64,000 nucleotides of DNA from Mycoplasmopsis edwardii (GTDB lineage: Bacteria; Bacillota_I; Bacilli_A; Mycoplasmatales; Metamycoplasmataceae), in assembly GCF_900476105.1 (NCBI RefSeq), contig NZ_LS991951.1, positions 620,001 through 684,000 of the forward strand, in the 5' to 3' direction. The notes beneath the pieces were generated by a model, which saw only the letters and a list, made by a program, of their open reading frames with translations, searched no databases and was not told where the DNA came from. Below, piece by piece: positions 1 to 10,389 of the stretch; within the stretch, counting starts at the first letter, position 1, and each line of letters begins with the position of its first letter. Position numbers and translations under genes: made by a program.

Positions 1-70
1 ATTATCTCCTTTAAAAAGTGGGTAATGTTTATTATAGTATATAGAGTCAAAAACACAAATTAAAAATAAA
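1..70 (-). promoter_or_regulatory. Promoter and ribosome binding site for a gene beyond the left edge
   Basis: Read on the minus strand, a TATAAT -10 box lies at about 32-37, and a strong Shine-Dalgarno sequence (AAAGGAGAT) at about 3-11 ends at the window edge. A start codon should follow just outside. The unit is separate from lpdA, because a terminator lies between them. The downstream gene cannot be seen. Confidence 0.6.
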
Positions 71-138
71 AAAGTTGGATAATATAAATTCCAATAGTGA
101 TGCGCAAACAATCTTTTCAACTTATTTAAATGTAAAAA

Positions 139-161
139 ACAAACACTATAAAAGTGTTTGT
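139..161 (-). terminator. Rho-independent terminator of lpdA
   Basis: Arms ACAAACAC and GTGTTTGT pair around a short AT loop, followed on the minus strand by a run of U (A's at 133-138 on the plus strand). It lies just downstream of the lpdA stop codon. Confidence 0.8.
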
Positions 162-171
162 AATTTTTTAA

Positions 172-1548
172 TTACTTCTTAGAAAATACATACCCTCTTG
201 CTGCGTAGTAAATAGCTTCTGCAATTGTTGGGTGTGTAAATGGGTGTTCTTGCAATTCACTAAAACTAATGCTTTTATCCATTGCTAAAGCAATTTCGTT
301 AATAATTAAGTGGGCACCTTCAATAAACATAAATGCACCTAAGATTTCATCATTGTGTTTATTAACTAAGAATTTAATGAAACCATATTTTTTATCTAAA
401 TTATCTGCGTGTGCTCTTGGTAATGACATAGCTGGAACTTTAACAACTTGATAATCAATTTTTTGGTTTTTTAATTCTTGCTCAGTGTATCCAATACCAG
501 CAAATTCTGGGTTTAAGTAAACTGATCATGGAATTAATTTTGCATCAACTGATTCAATAAATGGTTCATTTCATAAGATTTGCTTTGCGATAATATCACC
601 TGATTTGTATGCAAATGTTGAGAGCATCATAATACCTGTTACATCACCTAAAGCATAAACATCATCAACACTTGTTTTCATAAATTTATTAACTTTAACT
701 GTGTTGTTTGGATTTAATTCTAAGTTTAATGCACTAAATGATTCAATGTTTGCAACCCTACCGGCTGCTAATAAAACTTTTTCTGAGTTAATTGTTCTTT
801 GAGAACCTTCAACTTCAATAATTAAATCATTTTTGTTTAATTCTAAAATTTTAGCACCTTCAATTATTTCAATATTTCTGTCTAATAAATAATTTTTAAC
901 ATTTTCTTGTAAGTCTTGGTCAAAATTACCCATGAATTTATTTGCTTCAACAATAGTAATTTTTGTACCTAATACTGAATAAAAGTAAGCAAATTCGAGT
1001 GCAACTGGACCTGAACCGATAATTGTTAATGATTTAGGAACTTCATTTAAATATAAAGCGTCTGTTGAGTTAAGTAATACATTATTTGCTTTAGCTTCTT
1101 CAAATCCTTTAATATTTAATTCTCTACTTCTAGCTCCAGTTGCTAAAATTAAAATATCTGTTTTAATTTCTTGTCCATTAACTGTTATTGTCTTATTATC
1201 AATTACAGTTCCTTCGCCAAAGAAGATTTGTACACCTGAACTTTCTAATGAACCTTTAATAGCTCCGTTTAAAATATCTTTATTATCTTGTCTTCTTTTT
1301 TGGATAGCTTTTAAATCAAATGAAACATTGTTTGAGTTAACTCCGTATTCTAATGAGTTTTTAACTGTTTCATATACTTTAGCACTTTTAATTAATGTTT
1401 TTGTTGAGATACATCCTTCATTAACACATGTACCACCAAAGTGTTTTTTCTCAATAATCGCAACTTTTTTACCATTTGAAGATAAAATGTTTGCTAAACT
1501 ATATCCACCAGGACCAGCACCTAAAATAACAATATCAAATTTATTCAT
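172..1548 (-). CDS. lpdA: Dihydrolipoyl dehydrogenase (E3)
   Basis: Flavoprotein of 458 residues that reoxidises dihydrolipoamide in the pyruvate dehydrogenase complex, passing electrons through FAD to NAD. The N-terminal FAD motif GAGPGG is at residues 10-15, and the redox-active pair is C41 and C46 (CVNEGC). A second Rossmann motif (GSGPVALEF) starts near residue 175, and the C-terminal catalytic HPT motif is at 439-441. Two TGA codons (around 523 and at 571) read as Trp. No lipoyl domain is fused to the N-terminus, unlike several other mollicute E3 proteins. The ATG is preceded by AAGGAG, and a TATAAT box lies at 1570-1575. The gene is monocistronic between two terminators. The E1/E2 genes are not in this window. 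Confidence 0.93.
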
Positions 1549-1569
1549 AATTTCTCCTTATATATCGGT

Positions 1570-1575
1570 ATTATA
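1570..1575 (-). promoter_or_regulatory. -10 box of lpdA
   Basis: TGTTATAAT on the minus strand, about 22 bases upstream of the lpdA start. The same TGTTATAAT form recurs upstream of hrcA and dnaK. Confidence 0.55.
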
Positions 1576-1623
1576 ACACTAAAAAATAATAAAAGTTAGA
1601 AAAAACAATAAATTTGATTAAAA

Positions 1624-1651
1624 AACTAACTTTTTTTTGTAAAAGTTAGTT
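1624..1651 (-). terminator. Terminator of the M42 peptidase gene
   Basis: Minus-strand arms AACTAACTTTT and AAAAGTTAGTT flank an A-rich loop and are followed by a U run. The hairpin starts a few bases after the peptidase stop. Confidence 0.75.
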
Positions 1652-1658
1652 AATTTTA

Positions 1659-2750
1659 TTATTTGTAAGCTAATTTTTTATCGTAAGTTTCGGGTGAAAG
1701 GTCTTTTAAAAACTCAGTCATTAAATTAATTGTTGCTTGAATATCTACTAATGAAGCAACTCCAATTGGGCTGTGTAAGTATCTTTGTGGAATTGAAATA
1801 GTCATAACAGCAGCTCCACCTGGAGCATATTGTAATTCCGCAGCATCTGTTCCACCACCAGCAGCAACATATTTGTAAGCAGGGATTTTGTTTTGAGATG
1901 AAATTTCAAATAAGTATTTAATTAATTTTGGATCAGGTAATGTTCCACCATCTTTAACTAAAATACTTACTCCTTTACCTAATACTGGTGTTCCTTCAAC
2001 AGCGCCTGTTGTATCGTGTGCTGCACCTGTATCAACTGCAAAAGCAATATCAGGGTTAATTACTTGAACTGATGTTCTTGCACCTCTTGTCCCAACTTCT
2101 TCTTGAACTGTTCCTACTAAGTAAACATCACAATCTAAATCTAAGTCGGCAATGTTGTTTGCTATGAACTCAAGTGAAGTAACTCCTGCACGGTTATCCA
2201 TTGCTTTACCACCAATTAAATTATTTCTTAAAACAACTGTTTCTCCACTCATGAAGATTTTATCCCCAATAGCAATTTGGTGTTCTTCAACTTCTTTTTT
2301 GTCTTTAAATCCTAAATCAACATAAAGTTCATCATTTTTCATTGCAGCTTTGTACTTTTCATCAGTAATAATGTGAATACTTGTGTGCCCAAATACTCCT
2401 GTGAATCTTTCATTTGTAGCTGATGAAACAACTGTTGCTTTTGTTCCGATAACTGTTGAAGGTCAAATTCCTCCAATTGGTGTAACAAGTAAGTTACCGT
2501 TATCTTTAATCATTCTAACCATGTAACCAACTTCATCCATGTGAGCGGCGATCATAACTTTTGGCGCATTAGCTTTTTTAGATTTTTTATAAAAGATTAC
2601 TGAACCCATTTTATCTCTTGAAACTTCAAAAGCACCTTGTTTAATTCCTTGTTTAAGGCTTTCTACAACTGGTTCTTCAAATCTTGACATAGCTTCGATT
2701 TTCATGTAGTGATCTAATCTAGAAGCTAATTTTTCATATTTTTTATCCAT
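1659..2750 (-). CDS. M42 family metallo-aminopeptidase
   Basis: Cytosolic zinc or cobalt aminopeptidase of 363 residues (PepA/FrvX/YsdC type). It probably finishes degradation of imported peptides. Metal-binding and catalytic motifs are in family order: AAHMDEVGYM (H70, D72), GKAMDNRAG, the catalytic pair QEEVGTRG, VDTG, and a C-terminal stretch with AAGGGTDA and a late HSP metal-ligand region. One TGA (2463) reads as Trp. The start ATG has AGGAG upstream. It is a single-gene unit with its own terminator. An endoglucanase annotation is common for this family, but the peptidase role is far more likely here. Confidence 0.88.
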
Positions 2751-2807
2751 TAATAACTCCTTTATTTAAGTTAATAATATTTTAATATTTTTATTCAAAA
2801 AATGAAT

Positions 2808-2828
2808 AAAAAAATACACTAATGTGCA
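2808..2828 (-). terminator. Probable terminator after tRNA-Leu
   Basis: Short hairpin TGCAC/GTGTA with a four-base loop, followed on the minus strand by seven U's, only eight bases after the tRNA CCA end. Confidence 0.5.
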
Positions 2829-2835
2829 TTATAAT

Positions 2836-2919
2836 TGGTGCCCTAGACAGGACTTGAACCTGCACGGATTTCTCCAGTGGATTTTGAGTCCACAGCGTCT
2901 ACCATTCCACCACTAGGGC
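2836..2919 (-). tRNA. tRNA-Leu (anticodon CAA)
   Basis: On the minus strand the acceptor arm GCCCTAG pairs with CTAGGGC, followed by discriminator A and an encoded CCA. The anticodon stem GTGGA/TCCAC closes the loop CTCAAAA, giving anticodon CAA (UUG codons). A class II variable arm and a GTTCAAGTC T-loop are present. It lies 11 bases after dut and is probably processed from the same transcript. Confidence 0.93.
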
Positions 2920-2930
2920 ATAAAAGAAAA

Positions 2931-3431
2931 CTAATAGTTTGTATATAGTCTTTTGTAATTTAATTGGTTTTTAAAAAAGTAAGCTTGAAACATTTCTTCA
3001 TATGTGTAACCTAAAAGTAAAAAGCTACCTAAAGCAATTTCGAATGCCTTTCGAATGTTAATTGCATTGATATCTTTCATCATTTCTGCAATGCTTATAA
3101 ATAATTCTTTAAATTGGATGTTAATATCATGATATTCATTGATATATGGGGTAAATTCCGGTTTAATTCCATACTCATATGAAATAGTGATAAAGAAGTG
3201 TAATAAGTCTGCGAATTCTTCATGGATTTTATTACATACTAAATTCTTGTTTTGTTTTCAATATTTAAATGATTGTACTTCATTAATATATTCACCCGCT
3301 TCAACCATCAAAGCAATCATTCTTTGCAAAGTTATTTCTTTCTTGGTAAACTGAGGATTGATGTTGTTTCTTTTTTTATCAATTTCTCTATCAAGTCTTC
3401 TTTGCATTTCAAATAACTCAGTTAAATTCAT
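2931..3431 (-). CDS. dut: Dimeric dUTPase (dUTP diphosphatase)
   Basis: Protein of 166 residues that hydrolyses dUTP to dUMP, keeping uracil out of DNA. It is the all-alpha dimeric type (MazG/HisE superfamily), not the trimeric beta type. The Mg-binding signature is visible as EAGEYINE near residues 44-51 and EEFADLLHFF at 71-80. One TGA reads as Trp (YWK near residue 58). No Shine-Dalgarno precedes the ATG, and a TATAAT box lies only nine bases upstream, so the mRNA is probably leaderless or nearly so. It is followed by tRNA-Leu. Confidence 0.82.
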
Positions 3432-3440
3432 TATGAAATA

Positions 3441-3446
3441 ATTATA
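3441..3446 (-). promoter_or_regulatory. -10 box of dut, very close to the start codon
   Basis: TATAAT on the minus strand with nine bases to the dut ATG. This leaves room for only a few bases of leader. Confidence 0.55.
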
Positions 3447-3477
3447 ATATTTTTATTTTAATTTTATAAATAAACAT

Positions 3478-3500
3478 AAAAAAAGATGCCTCAAGGCACC
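3478..3500 (-). terminator. Terminator of dnaK
   Basis: Minus-strand GGTGCC and GGCATC arms around TTGA, followed by seven or more U's. It lies nine bases after the dnaK stop. Confidence 0.85.
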
Positions 3501-3509
3501 TCCTTTATA

Positions 3510-5360
<1,851 letters not shown>

Positions 5361-5368
5361 TTATCTGT

Positions 5369-5412
5369 AACTTAATAATATTATAACACAATTTTTAGCA
5401 GTCAACAAGTTT
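5369..5412 (-). promoter_or_regulatory. Promoter of dnaK
   Basis: On the minus strand, TTGTTG is followed after 17 bases by TATAAT, then a leader of roughly 60 bases to the dnaK ATG. The -35 region lies inside the CIRCE spacer, so bound HrcA would block RNA polymerase. Confidence 0.6.
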
Positions 5413-5421
5413 AATTGCTAA
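5395..5421. promoter_or_regulatory. CIRCE-like HrcA operator upstream of dnaK
   Basis: Inverted repeat with the 9-9-9 geometry of CIRCE: TTAGCAGTC, nine bases, AATTGCTAA. The outer TTAGCA/TGCTAA bases match the consensus and the inner bases are degenerate. The right arm overlaps the stop codon of grpE. Confidence 0.8.
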
Positions 5422-6239
5422 ATTTTTTTAGAAAGGACTACGGAAGCTGGTGAGATAACTCTGCCATTTAATGAGAATCCTAATCTAACTATTTTTAAAA
5501 TTTTATTATTTGAATCTTGATCTTCTTTAAAATCAACAACTTCTTGAGTTTCTGGATTAAATTCTGAATTAAGTTCAGGATTAATTAATTCAATACCATT
5601 TTCGTTTAATAAAGTTTCAAATTGTTTACTTACTATATTGAATCCAAAGCAATAATTTTGTACTTCTTGATTAGATGAGTTTTGACCTACGTTAATTGCG
5701 CTTAAAAAGTTGTTAAATGGAATTGCAAAACCTTCTGCAAATGATTGTAAAGCATATTTTTTAATGTTTGCTTTTTCATTATCTAATTTTTCTTTATATT
5801 CATTTGATATCTGATCGATTTTTTCTTGTGTTTTAGACGCAAACTCATTCGCTTTCTGTTTGAATGCTTCAGACATTTGATGAATTTCAAGTTCTTTAAG
5901 TGATAACTTGCTTTCAAGCATTAAAACTTTGTTTTTAAGTTCTTCTAATTCTTTTGAATTATTTAGTTCTTGTGAACTAACTTGAATGTTATCAATTTTA
6001 ACAATTGCTTTTTTACCTGCAAAAGATTCTAGTTCATAGTTTTTAGGGAAAAAGAATTTTACTTCAAAATCTTCTTTTACTTTTCTACCTAATAAATAAT
6101 CATCAAATCCTGGTAAGTATTCATTATTACCAATTGTAATTTGCATTTCTTTAGAATATTCTTCAATAACTTGATTATCAACTGATAATTGAAAATTACC
6201 TTTTAGTTGATCTAAATTTTTTAATTTAATTTTATCCAT
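5418..6239 (-). CDS. grpE: GrpE nucleotide exchange factor with trigger-factor-like N-terminal domain
   Basis: Protein of 273 residues. The C-terminal half (about 150-273) is GrpE-like: a long helix, then AEGFAIPFNNFLSAI, and the closing beta domain with VRLGFSLNGRVISPASVVLS, which binds DnaK and drives ADP release. The first 90 residues are not GrpE. They resemble the C-terminal part of the FKBP-type prolyl isomerase domain of trigger factor: EYLPGFDDYLLGRK, then FFPKNYELESFAGKKAIVKIDNI. A charged coiled coil (about 95-150) joins the two. The start ATG has AGGAGC upstream and lies seven bases after hrcA. Position between hrcA and dnaK fits GrpE. The isomerase activity of the short N-terminal domain is unproven; it may only bind clients. 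Confidence 0.88.
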   Translation of the reverse strand: MDKIKLKNLDQLKGNFQLSVDNQVIEEYSKEMQITIGNNEYLPGFDDYLLGRKVKEDFEVKFFFPKNYELESFAGKKAIVKIDNIQVSSQELNNSKELEELKNKVLMLESKLSLKELEIHQMSEAFKQKANEFASKTQEKIDQISNEYKEKLDNEKANIKKYALQSFAEGFAIPFNNFLSAINVGQNSSNQEVQNYCFGFNIVSKQFETLLNENGIELINPELNSEFNPETQEVVDFKEDQDSNNKILKIVRLGFSLNGRVISPASVVLSKKI

Positions 6240-6246
6240 AATGCTC

Positions 6247-7257
6247 CTATTTTTGATTGTTTATTTCTTTTAGAATTTTATCAAGTGCATTAATTGCTGT
6301 CCTCATTGTATCAAAGTTTGAATTCATTGCACCTACAACAGAAATTTCTGTTATTTTTGAATCACTTTCGATTCTCTTAGCCATATATGTACCAGAATTA
6401 TCAACTGCAATTCTAATATTTTCATTTTCGTCTGCTTGTTGCTCTATTTTTTCTCATACAGAATGTTTTTCAACAAGTTGAATTAATTCATTAAGATCTT
6501 CTCTTTGAATTTGATTACTTAAGATAATATTATTTTTACCATAGATTTTTTTGTTCACTCTTTGTTGATTAATATAAGTATTAAATACTTGGTTAACAAT
6601 AGAATCTAAAATAGATTGGTAACTGTTAATTGATTTAGCTAATTCATCTTTTAATAGCAGAACTCTTTCTGACAATTCTTTGAGCGGTGAATCGATTAAT
6701 CTTTCTTTAAAGATTCTTACGGCTACTTTTAAGTCTTTAACCTCAATTTCAGAATTAAAAGTAATTATTTTTGAAAATACTTCACCTGTTGAAATAACTA
6801 ATACAACAGTAGCTTGTTTTGCTTGAATAGGCACTATATCAATACTTTTTAGTAATGAACCTTTGTTAATCACATTAGTAACAAGAGTTAGCCCTGTGAT
6901 TTCTGAAATAATATTTGCCGCTTCTTCTATTGTATTATCAATACCAACATGTTTTTGTTTAAGAACTTCATCAATTTTTTTACGCATTTTATCTTCTCAA
7001 GTTTGAGAAAGATATTTAGCATAATAATTTAATCCTTTTAATGTTGGAGTTCTACCACTTGAGTTATGTGACTTTTGTAAATATCCCAGTTGTTCAAGTT
7101 CATTCATAAGATATCTAATTTTGGCACTTGAACATCCTAATTCTTTATCATATTTTAAAATTAAGTTCGAACTACTGATTGGTAATCCATCTTCAATATA
7201 TGAAGAGACTGTTCATCTTAAAATAGGTTCTAGTTTTTTGTTCAATCTTTGTTGCAT
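6247..7257 (-). CDS. hrcA: Heat-inducible transcription repressor HrcA
   Basis: Repressor of 336 residues that binds CIRCE operators. The N-terminal winged helix (SSYIEDGLPISSSNLI, then SSAKIRYLMNELEQLGYLQKSHNSSGRTPT) has the family signature for operator contact; the GAF-like dimerisation domain follows. TGA codons near 7213, 6997 and 6454 read as Trp. The start is the first ATG after a TATAAT box only six bases away, with no Shine-Dalgarno, so the message is probably leaderless. It is the first gene of hrcA-grpE(-dnaK) and should repress itself through the CIRCE at 7287. Confidence 0.93.
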
Positions 7258-7263
7258 ATGAAA

Positions 7264-7269
7264 ATTATA
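7264..7269 (-). promoter_or_regulatory. -10 box of hrcA
   Basis: TGTGTTATAAT on the minus strand with six bases between TATAAT and the ATG, so transcription should begin at or next to the start codon. The -35 region lies in the CIRCE. Confidence 0.6.
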
Positions 7270-7286
7270 ACACAAAAATTAAGTTT

Positions 7287-7313
7287 TTAGCAAATAACTT
7301 ATTTTATTGCTAA
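7287..7313. promoter_or_regulatory. CIRCE-like HrcA operator upstream of hrcA
   Basis: TTAGCAAAT, nine bases, TATTGCTAA: the exact 9-9-9 layout of CIRCE, with conserved outer bases. It covers the -35 region of the hrcA promoter. Confidence 0.8.
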
Positions 7314-7318
7314 AAATA

Positions 7319-7340
7319 AAAAGCCACTAGTGTGACTTTT
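7319..7340 (-). terminator. Terminator at the end of the opp/lipoprotein operon
   Basis: Minus-strand AAAAGTCAC and GTGGCTTTT arms around ACTA, followed by a U-rich stretch, just after the lipoprotein stop. Confidence 0.75.
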
Positions 7341-7346
7341 AATTTA

Positions 7347-9029
7347 TTAAGCTGTTTGTGCACTTGAAGCAGAACCTTCAGCAAGTTTTTTAAGTGAGTG
7401 ATATGTGTGGTTTGTTGAGAACCCTTTTGCATTTGGGTCTCCTAATAAGAAATTATAAATTTCATTATAGTAGTAACCCTCAATTAATGCTTTATCAACT
7501 GTTCAAAGTAATCTTGAAATTTCAAATTTAGTTGAAGCTTGTCCGTTTGAAACTTTTTGAATGAATACATATCCAGTTCTACCTTGAATTGTGCTTTGTT
7601 CAAAGAATGTTTTAAGAATTAATCCTCTTAATTCGACTAATTTATCTTTAATTTCAATATCTTCTCTAGATAAATCAAATGTTCTAAGTGAAGATGGTGT
7701 ATTAGCCTTAACTGGTGTTGGAACATTTCTTCCACCACGAACTGTATAAATTACATTGCCTGATTCTGTATCTTCATCTGTTGGTTTTGTACCACCATAG
7801 TAATTACTTGATTTGAAAGAAGGTAAATCACTTGGTAAGCTTGGTTTATATTTTCTAATTTCAGCAAGCATTTCGTTGCTAATTGCGTTTAAATCTTCTT
7901 TTGAAGTGGCATCATTAACTCTTCTTTGGAAATCATTTGCTAATGTTTCGTTTTTTGTTCTAATAGATGCAATTCTATTTGTGATTGTTTTTCCTTCTTT
8001 AGTTTTGTTTAATTCTTCAGCATATTTTTCTGAAGTTTCAGTTAATAAGTTTTTAAGTTCTTCAAATGTAATATTATCATTTTTAGCTTTTTTAGTTAAA
8101 GCTTCTTTGTTAGTTTTATCTAATGTATTAATTTGATCTTGAGTTGGACTTGCAACTTTGCCTTCAATTTTAGTAATAAAGCTGTCTAATTCGTTTTCGT
8201 TAGAGATTTCATTAAGTTCAGCTTCTAAAGCTGTTTTTTCATCACCTGTTGGTAACATAGCTAAGAAACCTTTAGCTTTAAGGTATTTAGGTCTTAATCT
8301 TTTTTGAGCTTCTAAAATTTCTGCTTTTCTTTGTTCTAAAAGAGCAGCATCAACTTCTTTTTCTAATTCTTTTAATTCTAAGTATGAATTAGTATTAACA
8401 TTTCTTGCTTTGAAACCATTTTTAGCTTCTTCAGCATTAATTGAGTTAATTTTTGTTGTTAACTCATTAACTAACTCTTGTACCTTACCCGCATTTTCTT
8501 CATTGTAAAGCGCATCGATTTTTGTTTTAATTGTAGCTTTTTCATCAAGTGATGAAGCTTGAATAATTAATTCATTAATTTGAGCTTTGCTTCCTTCAGA
8601 TAATAATACATAAATGTTATCTGATTTTAATTGTGAAATTGTTGTTTGAATTTCAACTTGAATTTCAATTTCAATAGCTTGAACTGCTTCTGTAGTTTTT
8701 GCTAAACGAATTTTTCCTACTCAAATTGTTTTGTCATCTTCTTCAAAACCAGATTTTTGTAATGTAGCAATTGCGCTTTCTTTAGCCAAGATTAAGTTAA
8801 CTTCTTTTTCAACTTCACTTAATTCGCTTTCGTTTTTTGCTTCATCAGCTTTTGTTGTTAATCTTGTTTTATCAGATTCTTTTTTGATGTTTGCAATTTT
8901 AGCCATTACCGCATCTTTGTTAATAGTTTTTTGTTCTGAACCAGATTGTGATGGTGAACAAGCTGCAGTAACTGGAACTATCGTTAATGCAAACGAACTT
9001 CATAAAATTCCTTTTGTAATTTTTTTCAT
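7347..9029 (-). CDS. Surface lipoprotein, last gene of the opp operon
   Basis: Predicted lipoprotein of 560 residues, not recognised beyond its type. The signal peptide is followed by a lipobox with Cys24 (VTAAC). The rest is alpha-helical and charged: several segments of about 70 residues with repeated NEL/TKIDAL patterns, then a Gly/Pro/Thr-rich linker near 395-430 (YYGGTKP, VRGGRNVPTP), then a more globular C-terminal domain. TGA codons at about 7503 and 8720 read as Trp. The start follows the oppF stop by 22 bases with a strong CCCAGGAGA site, so it is very likely cotranscribed with oppF. It may help bind or present peptides, or be an antigen that merely shares the promoter. Confidence 0.8.
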
Positions 9030-9051
9030 ATTGTCTCCTGGGAAAATAAAA

Positions 9052-10389
9052 TTAGTATTTTCCTTCTTTTCAGTTTTTAACTTCTTCTTGTGTTCCTAAA
9101 ACATAATGGTCATCATTTATTTTAACTCATTCTGGTTGGTTTTCAGGTGTATAGTTATGCATTTGAATATTATACACATATCCTATTAAGCTACCTTTTT
9201 TACCTTTAATTGATGGAATGGCATCTAAAAGACTTTTTGTATATGGGTGTAATGAATTATTCATAATTTCTTCAGTTTTACCAACTTCTAATAAACGTCC
9301 TTTATTCATAACCGCAATACGGTCTGAAATATATTCAACCATACGTAAGTCATGAGCGATAAATAATATTGTTAAATTATATTTTTCTTTAAGTTCATTA
9401 AAGATGTTAACAACTTGTGCTTGGATTGAAACATCAAGTGCGGAAATAGGTTCATCAGCAACTAAAAGTTGTGGACGTAGTACAACAGCACGAGAAATAC
9501 CAATACGTTGTTGTTGACCTCCTGAAAACTCAAGTGGGTATCTTCTTAAAACTGACTCCTCTAAACCAACTGAAATTAGGATATCACGAACTAAAACTTT
9601 ACGTGCATCTTTTTCTGATAGTTTGTTTAATTCTTTACGTTCATTAAGTTTTGTTTCTAAAACTGATATTGCTTCTAGTAAGTTAAAATCTTTTAATTTG
9701 TTGTATAAGTTTTCATAAATTGATTTATATGCAATATTTTCATTTTGGTAAACATCATTATTAATTGAGTTTAAATATTCACCATAAAATTCATTTTGAT
9801 ATTTGTTTTGATCAATTTTTTCATAAATAGCATTTAAAGCATTTTGATCAAAATTGTATATTAAGATTTCTTTTGAATTCTTAGTGTTAACTAACCCTTC
9901 TGAAACAACTGTTTCAACGTTTGCATGTGGGTTTAATGAGTTAGCAGGATCTTGAAAGATCATTTGCACTTTGTTAACTAAGAAGTTTTCAATTTGTTTG
10001 TATTCTTTTAATTTTTTACCGAACTTAAATCCTCTTGTAAGTTTCTTTGGTAAAACTTTATCCAAAAGTTTAATTTCACCAAAACTATATGGCACAAGTC
10101 CAACAAGAGTTTTTCCAATAGTACTTTTTCCTGAACCTGATTCTCCTACAAGTCCTAAAACTTCACCTTCATAAATATTTAAGTTTAAGTCAGTTACAGC
10201 TCTAAATGATTTTGTACCAGCACCGTATGTTATATCAACGTTTCTTAATGTTGCCAAAATCTTTTCGTTGTGCTTAGGTTTAAGCATATCTTCAACACCA
10301 AGTGTTTGTTGTCTTGTATGTGTTATTTTTCTGAAAGGAAATTTCTTTTCTACATAGCTTATAGTAGTTCTATTTGGTTTATTTTCCAT
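9052..10389 (-). CDS. oppF: Oligopeptide ABC transporter ATPase OppF
   Basis: ATPase of 445 residues powering peptide import with OppD at the OppBC pore. Walker A is GESGSGKST (82-90), the Q-loop is MIFQDPANSLNPH, the signature is EFSGGQQQR, Walker B is LLVADEPISALD and the switch His is in FIAHDLRMV. A family-typical C-terminal region follows (LHPYTKSLLDAIPS). Between Q-loop and signature lies an extra helical segment of roughly 100 residues rich in Asn, Tyr and Lys, absent from most OppF proteins. Two TGA codons near the C-terminus read as Trp. The start overlaps the end of oppD by 11 bases, a sign of translational coupling. Confidence 0.93.
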
